DNA from: Shinisaurus crocodilurus
Lineage: Eukaryota; Chordata; Lepidosauria; Squamata; Shinisauridae
Direction of reading: 5' to 3'
NCBI GenBank assembly: GCA_021292165.1
Contig: CM037881.1
Location: forward strand, 4,402,001-4,466,000
DNA length: 64,000 nt
The notes under the pieces: model-generated
Told to the model about the DNA's origin: nothing
Databases searched by the model: none
Seen by the model: only the letters and a program-made list of their open reading frames with translations
Shown here: piece by piece, positions 52,270-62,912 of the stretch
How the letters are laid out: every line of letters starts with the position of its first letter
Position numbering within the stretch: the first letter of the stretch is position 1
Program-made: the position numbers and the translations under genes

Positions 52270-55200
52270 CAACACACAGGGATGGGATTTAAACCTCTGC
52301 TCCCTGCCTGTTGAGATTGGGGGTGGGGGAGTTTAAAGCCCTTATCCAGGAGGGCTCTTATGTTCTCAGATGGTAATCAGAAAGCATGCTATTTAATATC
52401 TCTATGAAGGCACTGGGGATGGTTATTACACTGGATTACTGCAATATGCTCTATGTGGGGCTGCTCCAGAAGCTGGAGCTAGTGCAGAATGCAGCAGCTC
52501 AGCTGTTGTTTGGAGCTGCCCCTTTTCAGCAGGCAACTCTTTTGTGAGGGAACTGCACTGGCTACCTATTTGGTACCAGGCCAGGTTTAAGGTTCTGATA
52601 CTAGAGTACAAGCCCGAAACAACTTGGGATACCCGAGAGAGCACCATCTCCCTTAACAACCTGCCTGGTCGCTGAAATCACGGGAGGACATTCTCCTGGT
52701 GGTTCCTCATGGACCTCTGGCCCAATTGGAGTCCACCAGGAGAAGAGCCTTCAGTGTGGCGGCTCCATTTCTATGGAACTCCCTGCCTCTGGAGGTCAGG
52801 CCGTTTCCGACATTGTATTGCTTTTGGCACCTGCTGAAGACCTCCCGTTGTTGCCCTCCTCTGAACCCTCCCGGAGAGGGTTCAGAGGAGGGCAACAAGG
52901 ATGATAAAGGGACTGGAAACAAGGCCCTATGAAGAGAGACTGAAAGAACTGGGCATGTTTAGCCTTCCGAAGAGGAGACTGAGGGGAGATATGATCGCAC
53001 TCTTCCAGTATTTGAAGGGATGTCACACAGAGGAGGGCAAAGATCTCTTCTCGTTCATCCCAGTTTGCAGGACACGGAATAATGGGCTCAAGTTACAGGA
53101 ACCTAGATTCCACCTAAACATCAGGAAAAATTTCCTGACTGTCAGAGCAATAAGACAATGGAATCAACTACCTAGGGAGGTGGTGGGCTCTCCCACTCTG
53201 GAGGCATTCAAGGTGCGGCTGGACAGCCATCTGTCAGGGATGCTTTGACCTGGATTCCTGCACTGAGCAGGGGGTTGGACTCGATGGCCTTGTAGGCCCC
53301 TTCCAACTCTACTTTTCTATGGTTCTATGATTCTATGACCTCCTTGTTCTGGGAAGCCTTCCTTGCTGACCAGCCACGATTTTGATGTTGCCTTGTTTAC
53401 TATGCATTGTTTTTATCTTTTTATTGTGCACCACTCCAAAAGCTGTTTAGATATGGAGCGGTATACAAATACTGTAAAGCTCTCTTTCCCTGTGACATCT
53501 GAATCAGAAGAGGCTGTACACGGGTGCAGTGAAGTTTTGGATGAGGGTCAAGAAACAGACTGAAACCTGATAAGATGGAGATTCTGTGGGTGGGTGGTTC
53601 CTAAGTGTGGGAATTGGGGAGTTTGTCTGTTCTAGACAAGGTTGTACTCCCTCAGATAGAACAGGTACGTAGTTTGCAGGGATGCTCCTGGATTCATCAT
53701 TGTCTTCTGTGGTGAGGAGCACCTATTATCAGCTCCAGTTGGTATGCCAACGACACCCTTTCCTGGACAGGGATAGCCTGGCCCTTGTAGTCCATACACT
53801 GGTAAGCTCACATTTAGATGAATGTGCTTTATGTGGGGCTGCCGTTGTGCTGGGTTCAAAAGCTGCAGCTGGTGCAGAATGCAGCAGTCTGGTTGCTGAA
53901 CGGGGCACCTGGCTTGCAAAATGGAACCAACTACCTAGGGAGGAGGTGGGCTCTCCCACTCTGGAGGCATTCAAGGTGCGGCTGGACAGACATCTGTCAG
54001 GGATGCTTTGACCTAGATTCCTGCATTGAGCAGGGGGTTGGACTCGATGGCCTCGTAGGCCCCTTCCAACTCTACTTTTCTATGATTCTATGATAGTTCA
54101 GATGTGTTGAAGCAGCTGCCTGTTAGTGACTGAGCCAAGTACAAGTGCTTGCTCGCTCGCGGTATCTGAAGCTGAACAACTTGGGACTAGGTCACCTGAT
54201 GGATCACCTTCCTCAATATAGGCCTGTGTGATCATTAAGATTGGAGGAGGCCTTGCTGGTTGCACCATGACCTGCAGATGGCTATCTTGTGGCAACCTGG
54301 AAGTGGATCTTCTCTATGGTGGTGCCCACCTTATGGGATTCCTGCCCACCTCCCCCCAGTACCTGGGAGGCACCAACTATGATGTGGTTTTGGCACCAAT
54401 TAAAGACCCATCGCTTTATCCAGGCCTTCCCTGATTGATTGTGCTGCCCAGTTTGTTAATTATGATGTTGTGAGTACTGGGTTTTAATATTTGTATAAAT
54501 GGTTTTATAGAAATGTTTTTGTATTTATTATAATGTATTTTAATCTATCTTTGTAAACTGCTTTTTTAAATACGGGAAGCAGTATATAAATCTCTTGATA
54601 TCAGACGTACTACATTGGCTGCCTGTTAGGTTCCGGGCCCAATTCAGGTTGCTGCTTTTCGCCTTTAAAGCCCTAAATGGTTCCACACCATGTTCTCTGA
54701 AGGACCACCTACACCTGTATGAGCATGCCCAAGCATTGAGATCAACGTCAGAGGCCCTGCTCTCCAGGCCACATCAAGAGCCATTAGGCTGGGTACTAAG
54801 GAAACCACTGAGAAAACCGCTTTCTCGGTGGTTGCCCCACAGCTCTCTCTAGGAAGATACGTACGGCCTCATCACTGCTGGATCTTTACAAAACCCTAAA
54901 GACGCATTCCAGTCTGCATTTAGTGCTGTAAAGTTGTTATCGCTTCTCGGCCTTTTGGCTAAGATCAAGTGTAGTATCTGTAAAGTTGTTAGCTGCTGCT
55001 TGTGTGTACATGTGTGTATGTAGTTGTAAGTTAATGTTTTTGTAATATTGTTAGCCTCCTTGTGAGGGCAGTGCACCCTAAAGGTGGGTTAAGTCTTTTA
55101 AATAAGTAAATAACAATATCCTCCTAACAAATAATCAGAACTCTAAGTTCTCAACACTCCTTCTTACCCTGGCTGTATTTCTGCACGGTATCAAAATGTT

Positions 55201-58200
55201 GAGATTAGAAATGGGTCATGTTTGGTTTTAAAACTGAAATTGCATAATTCATATAAAATGAAAACTTAATGCCTTTGAGGCAAATCATGTTGGCTATATA
55301 ATTGAAATAGGACTAGATATGGCTATACAGTCACAATTGGCATTTCAATATTGTCAGCTGTGGGAGATAGAAGTGCCTCTGTAGATAGAAGACTTCCAAC
55401 CAGATGTTTTTGCATTGTAAATTTCATGAATGTACGAAACTTTGGAGTTTAGTCAATGCTGGACTATCTTGTTGCTTACATTAAATCTGCATATGAATAA
55501 AAAATTCTGGGAAAATGATACTTTTGTATTTTGATATGCACACACGTCATAGCAACTTGGTGGTCTATTACATACTGATTTTTGTTAAGCTGTTTTGTTG
55601 CAAGCTGATAAGATTGTGTGGGTCTGACTTATTTTTATTGATAATCATTTTAGAAAGAAAATTGTCGGCCGGATGGAAGGGACCTTGGTGAATTCAGAAC
55701 CACAACTGTTAACATAGGTGAGTGGCGTAGTGTAGTAAAGCTAGGCTTGCTCATAGTTTTCTGAGTGAACTGTAGAAAAAATTCTGGTGTTCTCCAACCT
55801 TGGGTCTCCAGATGTTTTTGGCCTACAACTCCCAGCATGCCCCAGCCAGCGTAGCAGCAGTGTTCTCCAACCTTGGGTCCCCAGATGTTTTTGGCCTACA
55901 ACTCCCAGCATGCCCCAGCTAGCTACGCTGGCTGGGGCATGCTGGGAGTTGTAGGCCAAAAACATCTGGGGACCCAAGGTTGGAGAACGCTGCCGTAGAG
56001 CTTAGCTGTTCCATCAAAACTGGTGTGATGTCAAAGTACTTAACTTTGGCTGGAATGTGCCCGTAAGGCTTACCTTTTTGACTAATGTCAATTTCCCTTC
56101 CAGATCTTTCTTCAGATATGCAGCTAAAATGTTACTTTTAATTTAGTTCAGCCTAGACTAGCCAATTCTACAGCCAATCTGAATTCCTGGAACTGCAGTT
56201 TTGTTTTGCTCCCTCTTTTCTGTCTTTCCGCAGCTCTTCTCAGTTGTCCTTCTTTCAGTCTCTCTCTCAAAATCTCTCAGGTTTTTTCTTGCCTAGTCAT
56301 CAAACAATCTGGGTGAAGGTTTCATCTCCGTGCCCAAACCAGGACATTTCAGAAGCACGTGACTGGCATTATTCTTAAACATAGAAAGGAAGAAAATGGT
56401 GTCTATATTTAGATTATAAATAGATCCATTAATGTTCTACTTTTCACAACTATATTGTGGCTTCTTGCAGAATTGTGCCTAGGCAACTTCAAAAAAATAT
56501 CCAGGAGCAGAGACAGTATGCCTATGTGCACCAGTTGCTGGGGAACATGGGCGGGAAGGTGCTGTTGCACTCATGTCCTGTTTGTGGGTCTCCCGTGGGC
56601 AGCTGGTTGGCCACTCTGTGAACAGAATGCTGGACTAGATGAACCCTTGGTCTGATCCAGCAGGGCTCTTCTTATGTTCTTAATATAAACCTTCCATTTT
56701 ATTGCTTAAAATTTTTAGAAAAAAAACTTCAACACTCTGAATCACACGGAGAATTCTGAAAAGCTTATAACCTATATGTAGCCAATGCCCCTTATTCGGT
56801 AAGCAGTCACAGGGCTGTTAGCCTGGTCTGCAGATATATTCTCTTGGTACAAAGCTTTGATTTTGGGAAGCATTCTTTCTCTCCTCAGGTTCAATTACAA
56901 CTGCAGATGGCTCCGCCCTTGTGAAGTTAGGAAATACTACAGTGATATGTGGCATAAAGGCGGTAGGTCCATGAATAGAAGATTATTTTTTTTTAAAGTT
57001 AATGTAGTTTCAGGTTACACAGTCTTTATGAACCCAGTTGGGCCTTAGCAACTTTTCTCTGACTTGCACTGTTGATGGCAGGGGACATGGCTTATTTAAT
57101 AGATCTCTTAGCCACCTTTCAAGTCCATAGTCTTCCTAACTTGGCTTATCACATGAAAACAATCCAATAAAAAAATCATATTAAATATAACCTATTTTAA
57201 ATAAAATCAGATTCAATACAATACAATTTCAAAATGCTGATGGATATATCGGCAGATACCAAAAAAATATTTTCCAATTAAAATTTCAATTAAAAGCCAG
57301 GAAGAACAGATGAGTTTTAAAAAACTCTCTTAAATATAGACACAGAAGGGGCCGGCCACATCCCTCTTTGGAGGGAATACCATAGGGTAGGGGCCACCAC
57401 TGGAAAGTGCCTGCCAACCTTAATCATCTTGGTGACAGGCCAATGAGCAGGGCCTGCAAATGTTATCTTAAAACACAGGCAGGTTCATATGGTCGTAGGT
57501 GGTCCTTCAAATAACTTGGATTCAAACTGTTTAAGGCTTTAAAGGTCAAAAACCGGCCAGATGGGCCATTAATAAATATAAGAAATAGATAAGTATTTTG
57601 AGTCGGATCCAGAAATGCAGAGTCTTGCCCCAATGAGGACTTGAGTAGCCGCATTCTGTACCAGCTGAGGTTTCCGAATCTTCTTCAAAGGCAGCCCCAT
57701 ATAGAGCACAATTTGGCTGCCACTAGGGCATGCATAACTGAGGCCTATTCCATGTGCCCTAGATAGGGTCAGACATACCTGCCAGAGTTAAGAAAAGGCA
57801 CTCCTGGCTACTACTGCCACCCCATGCTCCCACAGTTGGCAACAAGGACCCCCAAGCTATGAACTTGGTTCTTAAGGGGGACTGCAACCCCATCCAATAG
57901 AGTTGAGTCCCTCTATCCAGATCGGCAGAATTCCCCACTCAAAGGACTTCCGTCTTGTCTGGATTAAGGTTCACCTCAGTGATAGCAAAGCTGCCTTCAG
58001 GCACCTCTTTAGGAGTTCCCTAGACTCCCTGGGATCGGCCGGTGGAAAGCAGAAGTAGAGCTGCATGTCTTCCCAGGTTCTGGAGAGATAATTTCTAAAA
58101 CTCTTCCCATTCTTATGTTCTCCCGGCTCCCTCCCGAACGCACCGCGCACAGGAATTTGCAGCGCCCCCTGTTGATTCCACTAACAAGGGATATATTGGT

Positions 58201-61200
58201 AAGGTTTCTTTCTTCATTTTTCCGTGAATTTGTTGATATTTATTATATTATATTTATTTATTTTTATTTATTTATTATATTTTCTGCTTGATGTGGAGCG
58301 GTACACAAATACTGTTAATAATAATAACAACAATAACAACAATAATAAAATATGGGTGGTGATGCAGAATGAGAGATAAAAAAAGTTGAGGGGGAATGAG
58401 TTGGCTGGCAGAGGGGGTTGGGGAAGAAAAGTTTGCCTTCTGTGAAATACATTTTTGTTGGCGCTGAGAACTGTGGGTTCAAAGAAGTTGTTTAGTGGGC
58501 TGAAGCTCAGACGCCCACCTCTGCCGTGTACACAGTCTTTTGGGCAGGTTATTATCTGCACCTCCCGGGGCAGCTGTTTTGTGGTGGTGCCCGTGACATT
58601 TTCTCAAATTGCCAAATGTGCCCACAGGCCCAAAAAAGGTTGCCTGCCCCTGGTTAAACAGAAGTCAGACAGTTATCAACTCTGATATTGTTTTTAGTGG
58701 TCAGAATTGGTGGTATTTCAGAGATTAACTAATTACATTAGAATTTGCGGTACTCCCTAACATTTTATAACAGACGAAGCGTTATTTAAAAAAAAAATGT
58801 GCTAAGGACAAATATAGTGGACATCCTTAATGGGCTGGTCAGACACCGAATTCTTAAAAGTCATTCATTCAGTCCAATATAATGAGGACCTCATCAAGTA
58901 ATTCCAGTGCAAGGACTCGCATCCATAATTTCTTTCCCAATTAAAAACAACAACAACAGCTGTTCATTTACCTCAGCAACACAACTCCTTAGATTTCATA
59001 GAATGAAGATAAAAAGAGTTGATGCTGCTCCCCCTGCTTTCTCTAGCCCCGAGCTGCTCTCTTGAGAGCCCCCGCCACACACACAGAAGTGACAGGAGTC
59101 TCCCCCGCCCCCGCTTCTTTTTCTTGGTGGCCGGGTGTGCAAAAGCCGCCCCGGAGGAAGCTGCCTCGAGAGGATTTTGCCCTTAAAGGCAGCATGCAGC
59201 TATCTTAAATACATTATATTGAAGAATGTGTATTCTACTAGATTCCTTCTCATTATTTTGCTTAAGTTTGATTCATAATCTATTTCCCCCCCATAGTTCC
59301 TAACGTGGATCTTCCTCCACTCTGTTCATCAAGGTTTCGACCTGGACCTCCAGGGGGAGAGGCTCAGGCAGCCAGTCAGTTTATTGCAGATGTGATTGAA
59401 AAGTAAGGAAACAAAATATGCTTTAATATTTAAATAACAGTGGTGAGTAACTGGATTTTCCTCTTCACTGTGTCACTGCTTCAGTTCACAGGTAGTGCTG
59501 AAAGAAGATCTCTGCATTGTAGACGGGAAGGTAAGTAAAGGCCCACCCTTGACAGGGAATTCTAACTGGGGAGTGTCTGGACACCGCTGAGCCAGCCAGT
59601 TCAGTCCTCCCTTACAGGGGTGCTGCGGAAATGTGGGTCAGGTGACAGATCGTTGTGATATTTCATTTTAGTCCTAGTATTAGACTGGAAAGCCTATACA
59701 GTGCAGGAATTTGGAACATTTCAGAATGTGGCTGGGTACCAGGGAAAACAATGTGTTGATCCTGGATTATTATTTTTAATAAGCTTAATATAATGGGGAA
59801 ACCTAATTAGACAAAAAATACAACTTACCCCTGGTTTCCAGATCTCCCCCCCTTTTGAAATCTCTCATCAGGTGCCCTATTATGGCTGGATCAGGCACAG
59901 TGGTAGGGCGAACTGCCATCCAAAGGCAAGTCAATAAACAGGCAAATGGTCAAGCACAGAGGTATCGGTCCAGTAAGAGAGCAATTCAAGGCAGGAGTAG
60001 TCGGGGAAACAGGCGATTGTCAAAGGCATAGTATTACCAGGCAAGGGTAGGAGTTCTGAAAGAAAGGTCTGAGGTGCAGCCAAGGTCAAAACACAGGTGA
60101 GCAGTCAAATGCGAACATAGTCCAAGAAGCAAGAGTCAAGCAGCAGTCCAGAGGTCAGTAGCACAGCCGTTCAGCCACAAGGCAAGATCAGCCATGAAAC
60201 TCACTGGGTGACTTTGGGCCAGTCACTGACTCTCAGCCTAACCTACCTCACAGGGTTGTTGTGAGGATAAAATGGAGAGGAGGAGGAGGATTATGTAAGC
60301 CGCCTTGGGTTCCTTGCAGGAAAAAAAGGCAGGGTATAAATATAATAAATAAATAAAATAAATCAGGGATGCAGGACGCTGGCGGTGGAAGTAAGATGTT
60401 GCTCCGGCAATGGCTACATTGAGACTGAAGGCTGATGCGGCCGGAGCTCCCAGGACCCCACCCCGGGGGCTCAGCTGCAGTTCATCACAGGCCCTCTGGT
60501 AGAAGTCCTGCTTGTGAGAAGGGCCTTGCTCGCGAGGTGTCTTTTTCTGTAAGCGGACACTTCTTCGCCTGGCCATGGTTGGGAGGAGGAGGCAGGGAAG
60601 CCAGCCTCGTTGCATGTGCCTAAATCTGGATCCAGTTCATTGCAAATAATAAAGTATATCTGATGCCCTTTGCACGCTGAAGGGCTGTGTGGGCTTCTTT
60701 TCACGCATAAAGGGATAGTGTGTTTCTCAACTCTGCACTCAGTTTCTGCTACACTGCAGTTTTCTGCGTATTTATTTGTTTCTGCTTGATGTGAAGCTTT
60801 TTTTTTTCAAAAATACATACTGATGGAAGTCCAAAACATTTCGAGGGCACCATGCAGAGGAAGGCTGCCTTAGGGCAGTCCCACTCATAAGTACTTTAGA
60901 GAGCCTAGGCACATATTTCTGAATACAGTAATACCTTGGATTGCAAGTAACTTGGTTTGAGAGCGTTTTGCAAGACAAGCAAATTTTTAAATATTTATTT
61001 AAATTTTTTTGACTTGATATACAAGAAACGTCTTGCAATACAAGTACTGTAGTACGGCTTAAATTAAAAATCTCTGTACAAATTTTTTTGGGGGGGATTT
61101 AGTTTTGATATGAGTGTTTTGGATTACAAGCACGTTTCCGGAACGAATTATGCTCTCAATCCAAGGCATGACTGTACTAACCTTGGAGTTGCTTTGTTTA

Positions 61201-61848
61201 AGGCAGTGTTCTCCAACCTTGGGTCCCCAGATGTTTTTGGCCTACAACTCCCAGCATGCCCCAGCCAGCTACACTAGCTACACTGGCTGGGGCATGCTGG
61301 GAGTTGTAGGCCAAAAACATCTGGGGACCCAAGGTTGGAGAACACTGGTAAGGTGTACAGTTTAGAGCAGCAAATGTTTAAGCTGGTTTTAATCACAAAC
61401 ACTTGCAGTAGTGTATCTGGTTCTGGTATCATTTTAGCAGTGTTTGTACTACCTGGGGTAAGGTGATTTTGCAACAAGTGTGCTGCTGTAGCTGCAGTTA
61501 CACTTCATTGTACACATTTGTAGATTGGCACACCAAGACTTGGGATCAACCTGCCAGTCCTTTTTCGTTGTGGGAAAATGAGTCCATTTCAGCACGGTGC
61601 GTCATCTTAAATAGTTTTAACTTATTTCAGACAGTCTGTGGGGAAGGTGATGTGAGGTAATGTGATTCTCACCAATATATTTCAGAACTTTGTTGTGGTG
61701 CCTTTTAAAAAGCTTTCTCACTATTCACATCAGCACATCTTGCTTCCTTAGATTGTTTGGGTTCTATATTGTGACATTATATGCTTAGACTACGATGGAA
61801 ACCTTCTGGATGCCTCTATGTGTGCTTTCTTAGCAGCTTTAAAAAATG
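48685..61848 (+). CDS. EXOSC8: EXOSC8 (RRP43/OIP2), exosome core subunit, residues 1-167 (8 exons, runs off right edge)
   Basis: Exons: 48685-48716, 50831-50867, 55654-55717, 56889-56962, 58153-58198, 59297-59402, 59485-59530, 61752-61848. All introns are GT-AG and the phases fit. The protein starts [20 protein letters not shown]. It has the N-terminal RNase PH-like fold: [70 protein letters not shown] and [25 protein letters not shown]8 is a catalytically inactive RNase PH-type subunit of the six-member ring of the nuclear/cytoplasmic RNA exosome. Human EXOSC8 is 276 aa, so about 110 C-terminal residues are not in the window. The N-terminus is slightly longer than human ([10 protein letters not shown] versus MAAGF). 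Confidence 0.97.
48950..49088. mobile_element. palindromic hAT MITE, subfamily GGATCCCCAGAGG
   Basis: Both arms read CCAGCCTTGGGATCCCCAGA and its complement, differing from the other subfamilies in the same positions on each side. EXOSC8 intron 1. Confidence 0.9.
49092..49220. mobile_element. second foldback MITE family
   Basis: AGCCAGCAGGTGCCCTCCAG / CTGGAGGGCACCAGCTGGCC arms, inner ACTACAACTCCCA / TGGGAGTTGCAGT, centre GGCCATGGCC. Confidence 0.75.
49222..49727. mobile_element. Tigger-like element with a second one nested inside
   Basis: The outer copy is 49222-49357 plus 49607-49727; an inverted full copy (49358-49606, TACAGTCATACTTTGG to CATGACTGTA) splits it at a TA. Confidence 0.85.
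49801..50030 (+). repeat. LINE 3'-region remnant
   Basis: AAACTCATGGAATTTGCTGG..TTTAAAAGGGGATTAACCAA resembles CR1/L3-type C-terminal remnants; frames broken. Confidence 0.45.
50033..50288 (-). repeat. CORE-SINE with short internal duplication
   Basis: Minus-strand SINE; the segment CCTGTGAGGTAGGTTAGG occurs twice (50136-50160, 50167-50186). Confidence 0.85.
50609..50724 (+). repeat. CR1 internal fragment
   Basis: [20 protein letters not shown] coding remnant, truncated at both ends, ending about 105 bp before EXOSC8 exon 2. Confidence 0.85.
50831..50867 (+). CDS. EXOSC8: EXOSC8 exon 2
   Basis: 37 nt, residues 11-23 ([13 protein letters not shown]), between TTTGTTTCAG and TTA|GTGAGT. Matches the conserved TVEPLEYYRRFL segment. 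Confidence 0.95.
51722..51842. mobile_element. palindromic hAT MITE
   Basis: CAGTGTTCTCCAACC..GGTTGGAGAACACTG; TSD GTCTAGAG / GTCTAGAC (7/8). EXOSC8 intron 2. 50870-51715 otherwise unassigned. Confidence 0.9.
52219..52267. repeat. (CA)n microsatellite
   Basis: About 24 dinucleotide units. Confidence 0.96.
52848..53338 (+). repeat. CR1 LINE with 5' foldback
   Basis: CR1 C-terminus ([20 protein letters not shown] ..) with full 3' tail. The first 23 bp (52876-52898) are repeated inverted at 52848-52870, spaced by CCGGA. Confidence 0.93.
53921..54095 (+). repeat. CR1 LINE 3' end
   Basis: ATGGAACCAACTACCTAGGG..CTATGATTCTATGAT. Confidence 0.93.
54926..54991 (+). pseudogene. U2 snRNA 5'-end retrocopy (42 nt) with target-site duplication
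   Basis: Bases 54939-54980 match the first ~42 nt of vertebrate U2 snRNA (ATCGCTTCTCGGCC ... GTAGTATCTG), including the branch-site-pairing GTAGTA. It is flanked by direct repeats CTGTAAAGTTGTTA at 54926-54939 and 54978-54991, which overlap the U2 ends by a few bases. There is no promoter, Sm site or 3' half, so it is a dead fragment retroposed into an L2-like LINE tail in EXOSC8 intron 2. Confidence 0.88.
55654..55717 (+). CDS. EXOSC8: EXOSC8 exon 3
   Basis: 64 nt, residues 24-44 plus one base ([20 protein letters not shown] then I). Acceptor CATTTTAG, donor G|GTGAGT. Carries the RPDGR motif of RNase PH-like proteins. Confidence 0.97.
55786..55992. mobile_element. one-and-a-half copy palindromic hAT MITE
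   Basis: A left arm (55786-55857) joined at GCGTAGCAG|CAGTG to a full palindrome (55858-55992). The same junction occurs at 25839/25840. Only about 70 bp after EXOSC8 exon 3. Confidence 0.9.
56502..56688 (+). repeat. LINE/SINE 3' end ..GATCCAGCAGGGCTCTTCTT
   Basis: CAGTTGCTGGGGAACATGGG, GGACTAGATGAACCCTTGGT, GATCCAGCAGGG, TTATGTTCTTA: a widespread reptile CR1/L3-type 3' tail. Another trace is at 63945-63965. Confidence 0.7.
56889..56962 (+). CDS. EXOSC8: EXOSC8 exon 4
   Basis: 74 nt, residues 45-69: [20 protein letters not shown] then CGIKA. Acceptor CTCCTCAG, donor GCG|GTAGGT. Confidence 0.97.
57290..58075 (-). repeat. degenerate L2-type LINE (RT region)
   Basis: GGGAATACCATAGGGTAGGG, GGCAGGTTCATATGGTCGTA, TTCCGTCTTGTCTGGATTAA: the antisense of an L2-like ORF2, badly broken. 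Ends about 75 bp before EXOSC8 exon 5. Confidence 0.6.
58153..58198 (+). CDS. EXOSC8: EXOSC8 exon 5
   Basis: A 46-nt exon, residues 70-84 ([15 protein letters not shown]) plus one base of Val85. Acceptor GCGCACAG, donor TTG|GTAAGG. Short, but required by frame and matching the family EFAAPS..KGYV segment. Confidence 0.93.
58410..58655. mobile_element. hAT element remnant
   Basis: Right end AAAAAAGGTTGCCTGCCCCTG; left end poorly preserved. Preceded by TTTATT-rich sequence. 58660-59290 otherwise unassigned. Confidence 0.4.
59297..59402 (+). CDS. EXOSC8: EXOSC8 exon 6
   Basis: 106 nt, residues 85-119 plus two bases of Asn120: [20 protein letters not shown] then [15 protein letters not shown]. 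Acceptor CCATAG, donor AA|GTAAGG. Confidence 0.97.
59485..59530 (+). CDS. EXOSC8: EXOSC8 exon 7
   Basis: 46 nt, Asn120 to Lys135 ([16 protein letters not shown]). Acceptor GCTTCAG, donor AAG|GTAAGT. Intron 6 is only 82 nt. Confidence 0.96.
60185..60363 (+). repeat. CORE-SINE, head missing
   Basis: TCAGCCATGAAACTCACTGG..GGGTTGTTGTGAGGATAAAA..AATAAATAAA. EXOSC8 intron 7. Confidence 0.85.
60924..61176. mobile_element. pogo/Tigger-like non-autonomous element
   Basis: TACAGTAATACCTTGGATTG to AATCCAAGGCATGACTGTA with TTTCCGGAACGAATT. Confidence 0.86.
61204..61347. mobile_element. palindromic hAT MITE
   Basis: CAGTGTTCTCCAACC..GGTTGGAGAACACTG; centre has a short duplication (AGCTACACTAGCTACACTGG). 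28 bp from the preceding Tigger-like element. Confidence 0.92.
61752..61848 (+). CDS. EXOSC8: EXOSC8 exon 8 (last exon in window)
   Basis: 97 nt, residues 136-167 plus one base: [20 protein letters not shown] then [12 protein letters not shown]. Acceptor CCTTAG, donor G|GTAAGT. A CR1 copy begins only about 35 nt past the donor. Confidence 0.96.
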
Positions 61849-61882
61849 GTAAGTTGCCTTATTGTATTTGCAAATTGTATTT

Positions 61883-62690
61883 GCTGGGCCGAAAACAACA
61901 GAATGAAATTTAATAGGGATAAATGCCAAGTGCTGCACCTAGGGAGAAGAAACCAAATGCAGAGTTACAGAATGGGGGACACTTGGCTCAACAATACTAC
62001 AAGTGAGAAGGATCTTGGAATTGTGGTAGATCACAAACTGAATATGAGCCAGCAATGCGATGTGGCTGCAAAGAAGGCAAATGCAATTTTGGGCTGTATT
62101 AATAGAAGTATAGCTTCCAAATTGCGGGAAGTGATAATTCCCCTTTACTCGGCACTGGTTAGGCCTCATCTTGAGTACTGCGTCCAGTTCTGGGCACCTC
62201 ACTTTAAGAAGGACATAGACAAACTGGAGAGGGTTCAGAGGAGGGCAACAAGGATGATAAAGGGACTGGAAACAAGGCCCTATGAGGAGAGACTGAAAGA
62301 ACTGGGCATGTTTAGCCTTCAGAAGAGGAGACTGAGGGGAGATATGATCGCACTCTTCCAGTATTTGAAGGGATGTCACACAGAGGAGGGCAAAGATCTC
62401 TTCTCGTTCATCCCAGTTTGCAGGACACGGAATAATGGGCTCAAGTGACAGGAACCTAGATTCCACCTAAACATCAGGAAAAATTTCCTGACTGTCAGAG
62501 CAATAAGACAATGGAATCAACTACCTAGGGAGGTTGTGGGCTCTCCCAGTCTGGAGGCATTCAAGGTGCAGCTGGACAGACATCTGTCGGGGATGCTTTG
62601 ACCTGGATTCCTGCATTGAGCAGGGGGTTGGACTCGATGGCCTTGTAGGCCCCTTCCAACTCTACTTTTCTATGATTCTATGAAGTGCCA
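61883..62690 (+). repeat. CR1 LINE, 5' truncated
   Basis: Open from [20 protein letters not shown] to CRTRNNGLK then a TGA (CAAGTGACAGG instead of CAAGTTACAGG). Full 3' tail. Very close to 42210-43018. Begins about 35 nt after the EXOSC8 exon 8 donor. Confidence 0.95.
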
Positions 62691-62912
62691 CTGCCACCAT
62701 TCCTTGGTAGGCCCACCCATCCAGCACAAATAAATAGGAGGTGCCCACCAAAATAAGGGGGTGATAACCAGAAATCTGATGCCAGTGGCCCCCTCAAGCC
62801 TGACGTGGTATCAACAATTCAGGAACTCCTCTCCTTCCTTATAAACCAGTATCTTGATGGAGACAAGAAGTGAAATGATTTGCCCCCATCCCAGTGAAGA
62901 AGCTCTAAGTCA

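Larger units (their letters stand above)
52430..55110 (+). repeat. L2-type LINE remains interrupted by CR1 copies and the U2 fragment
   Basis: L2-like pieces at 52430-52846, 53535-53920, 54096-54600 and 54601-55110 ([14 protein letters not shown], then tails). They contain CR1 insertions 52876-53338 and 53921-54095. All frames are broken. Confidence 0.7.

Noticed and set aside
54939..54980. Functional U2 snRNA gene
   Set aside because: Only 42 nt of U2, flanked by target duplications, without PSE, Sm site or 3' box.
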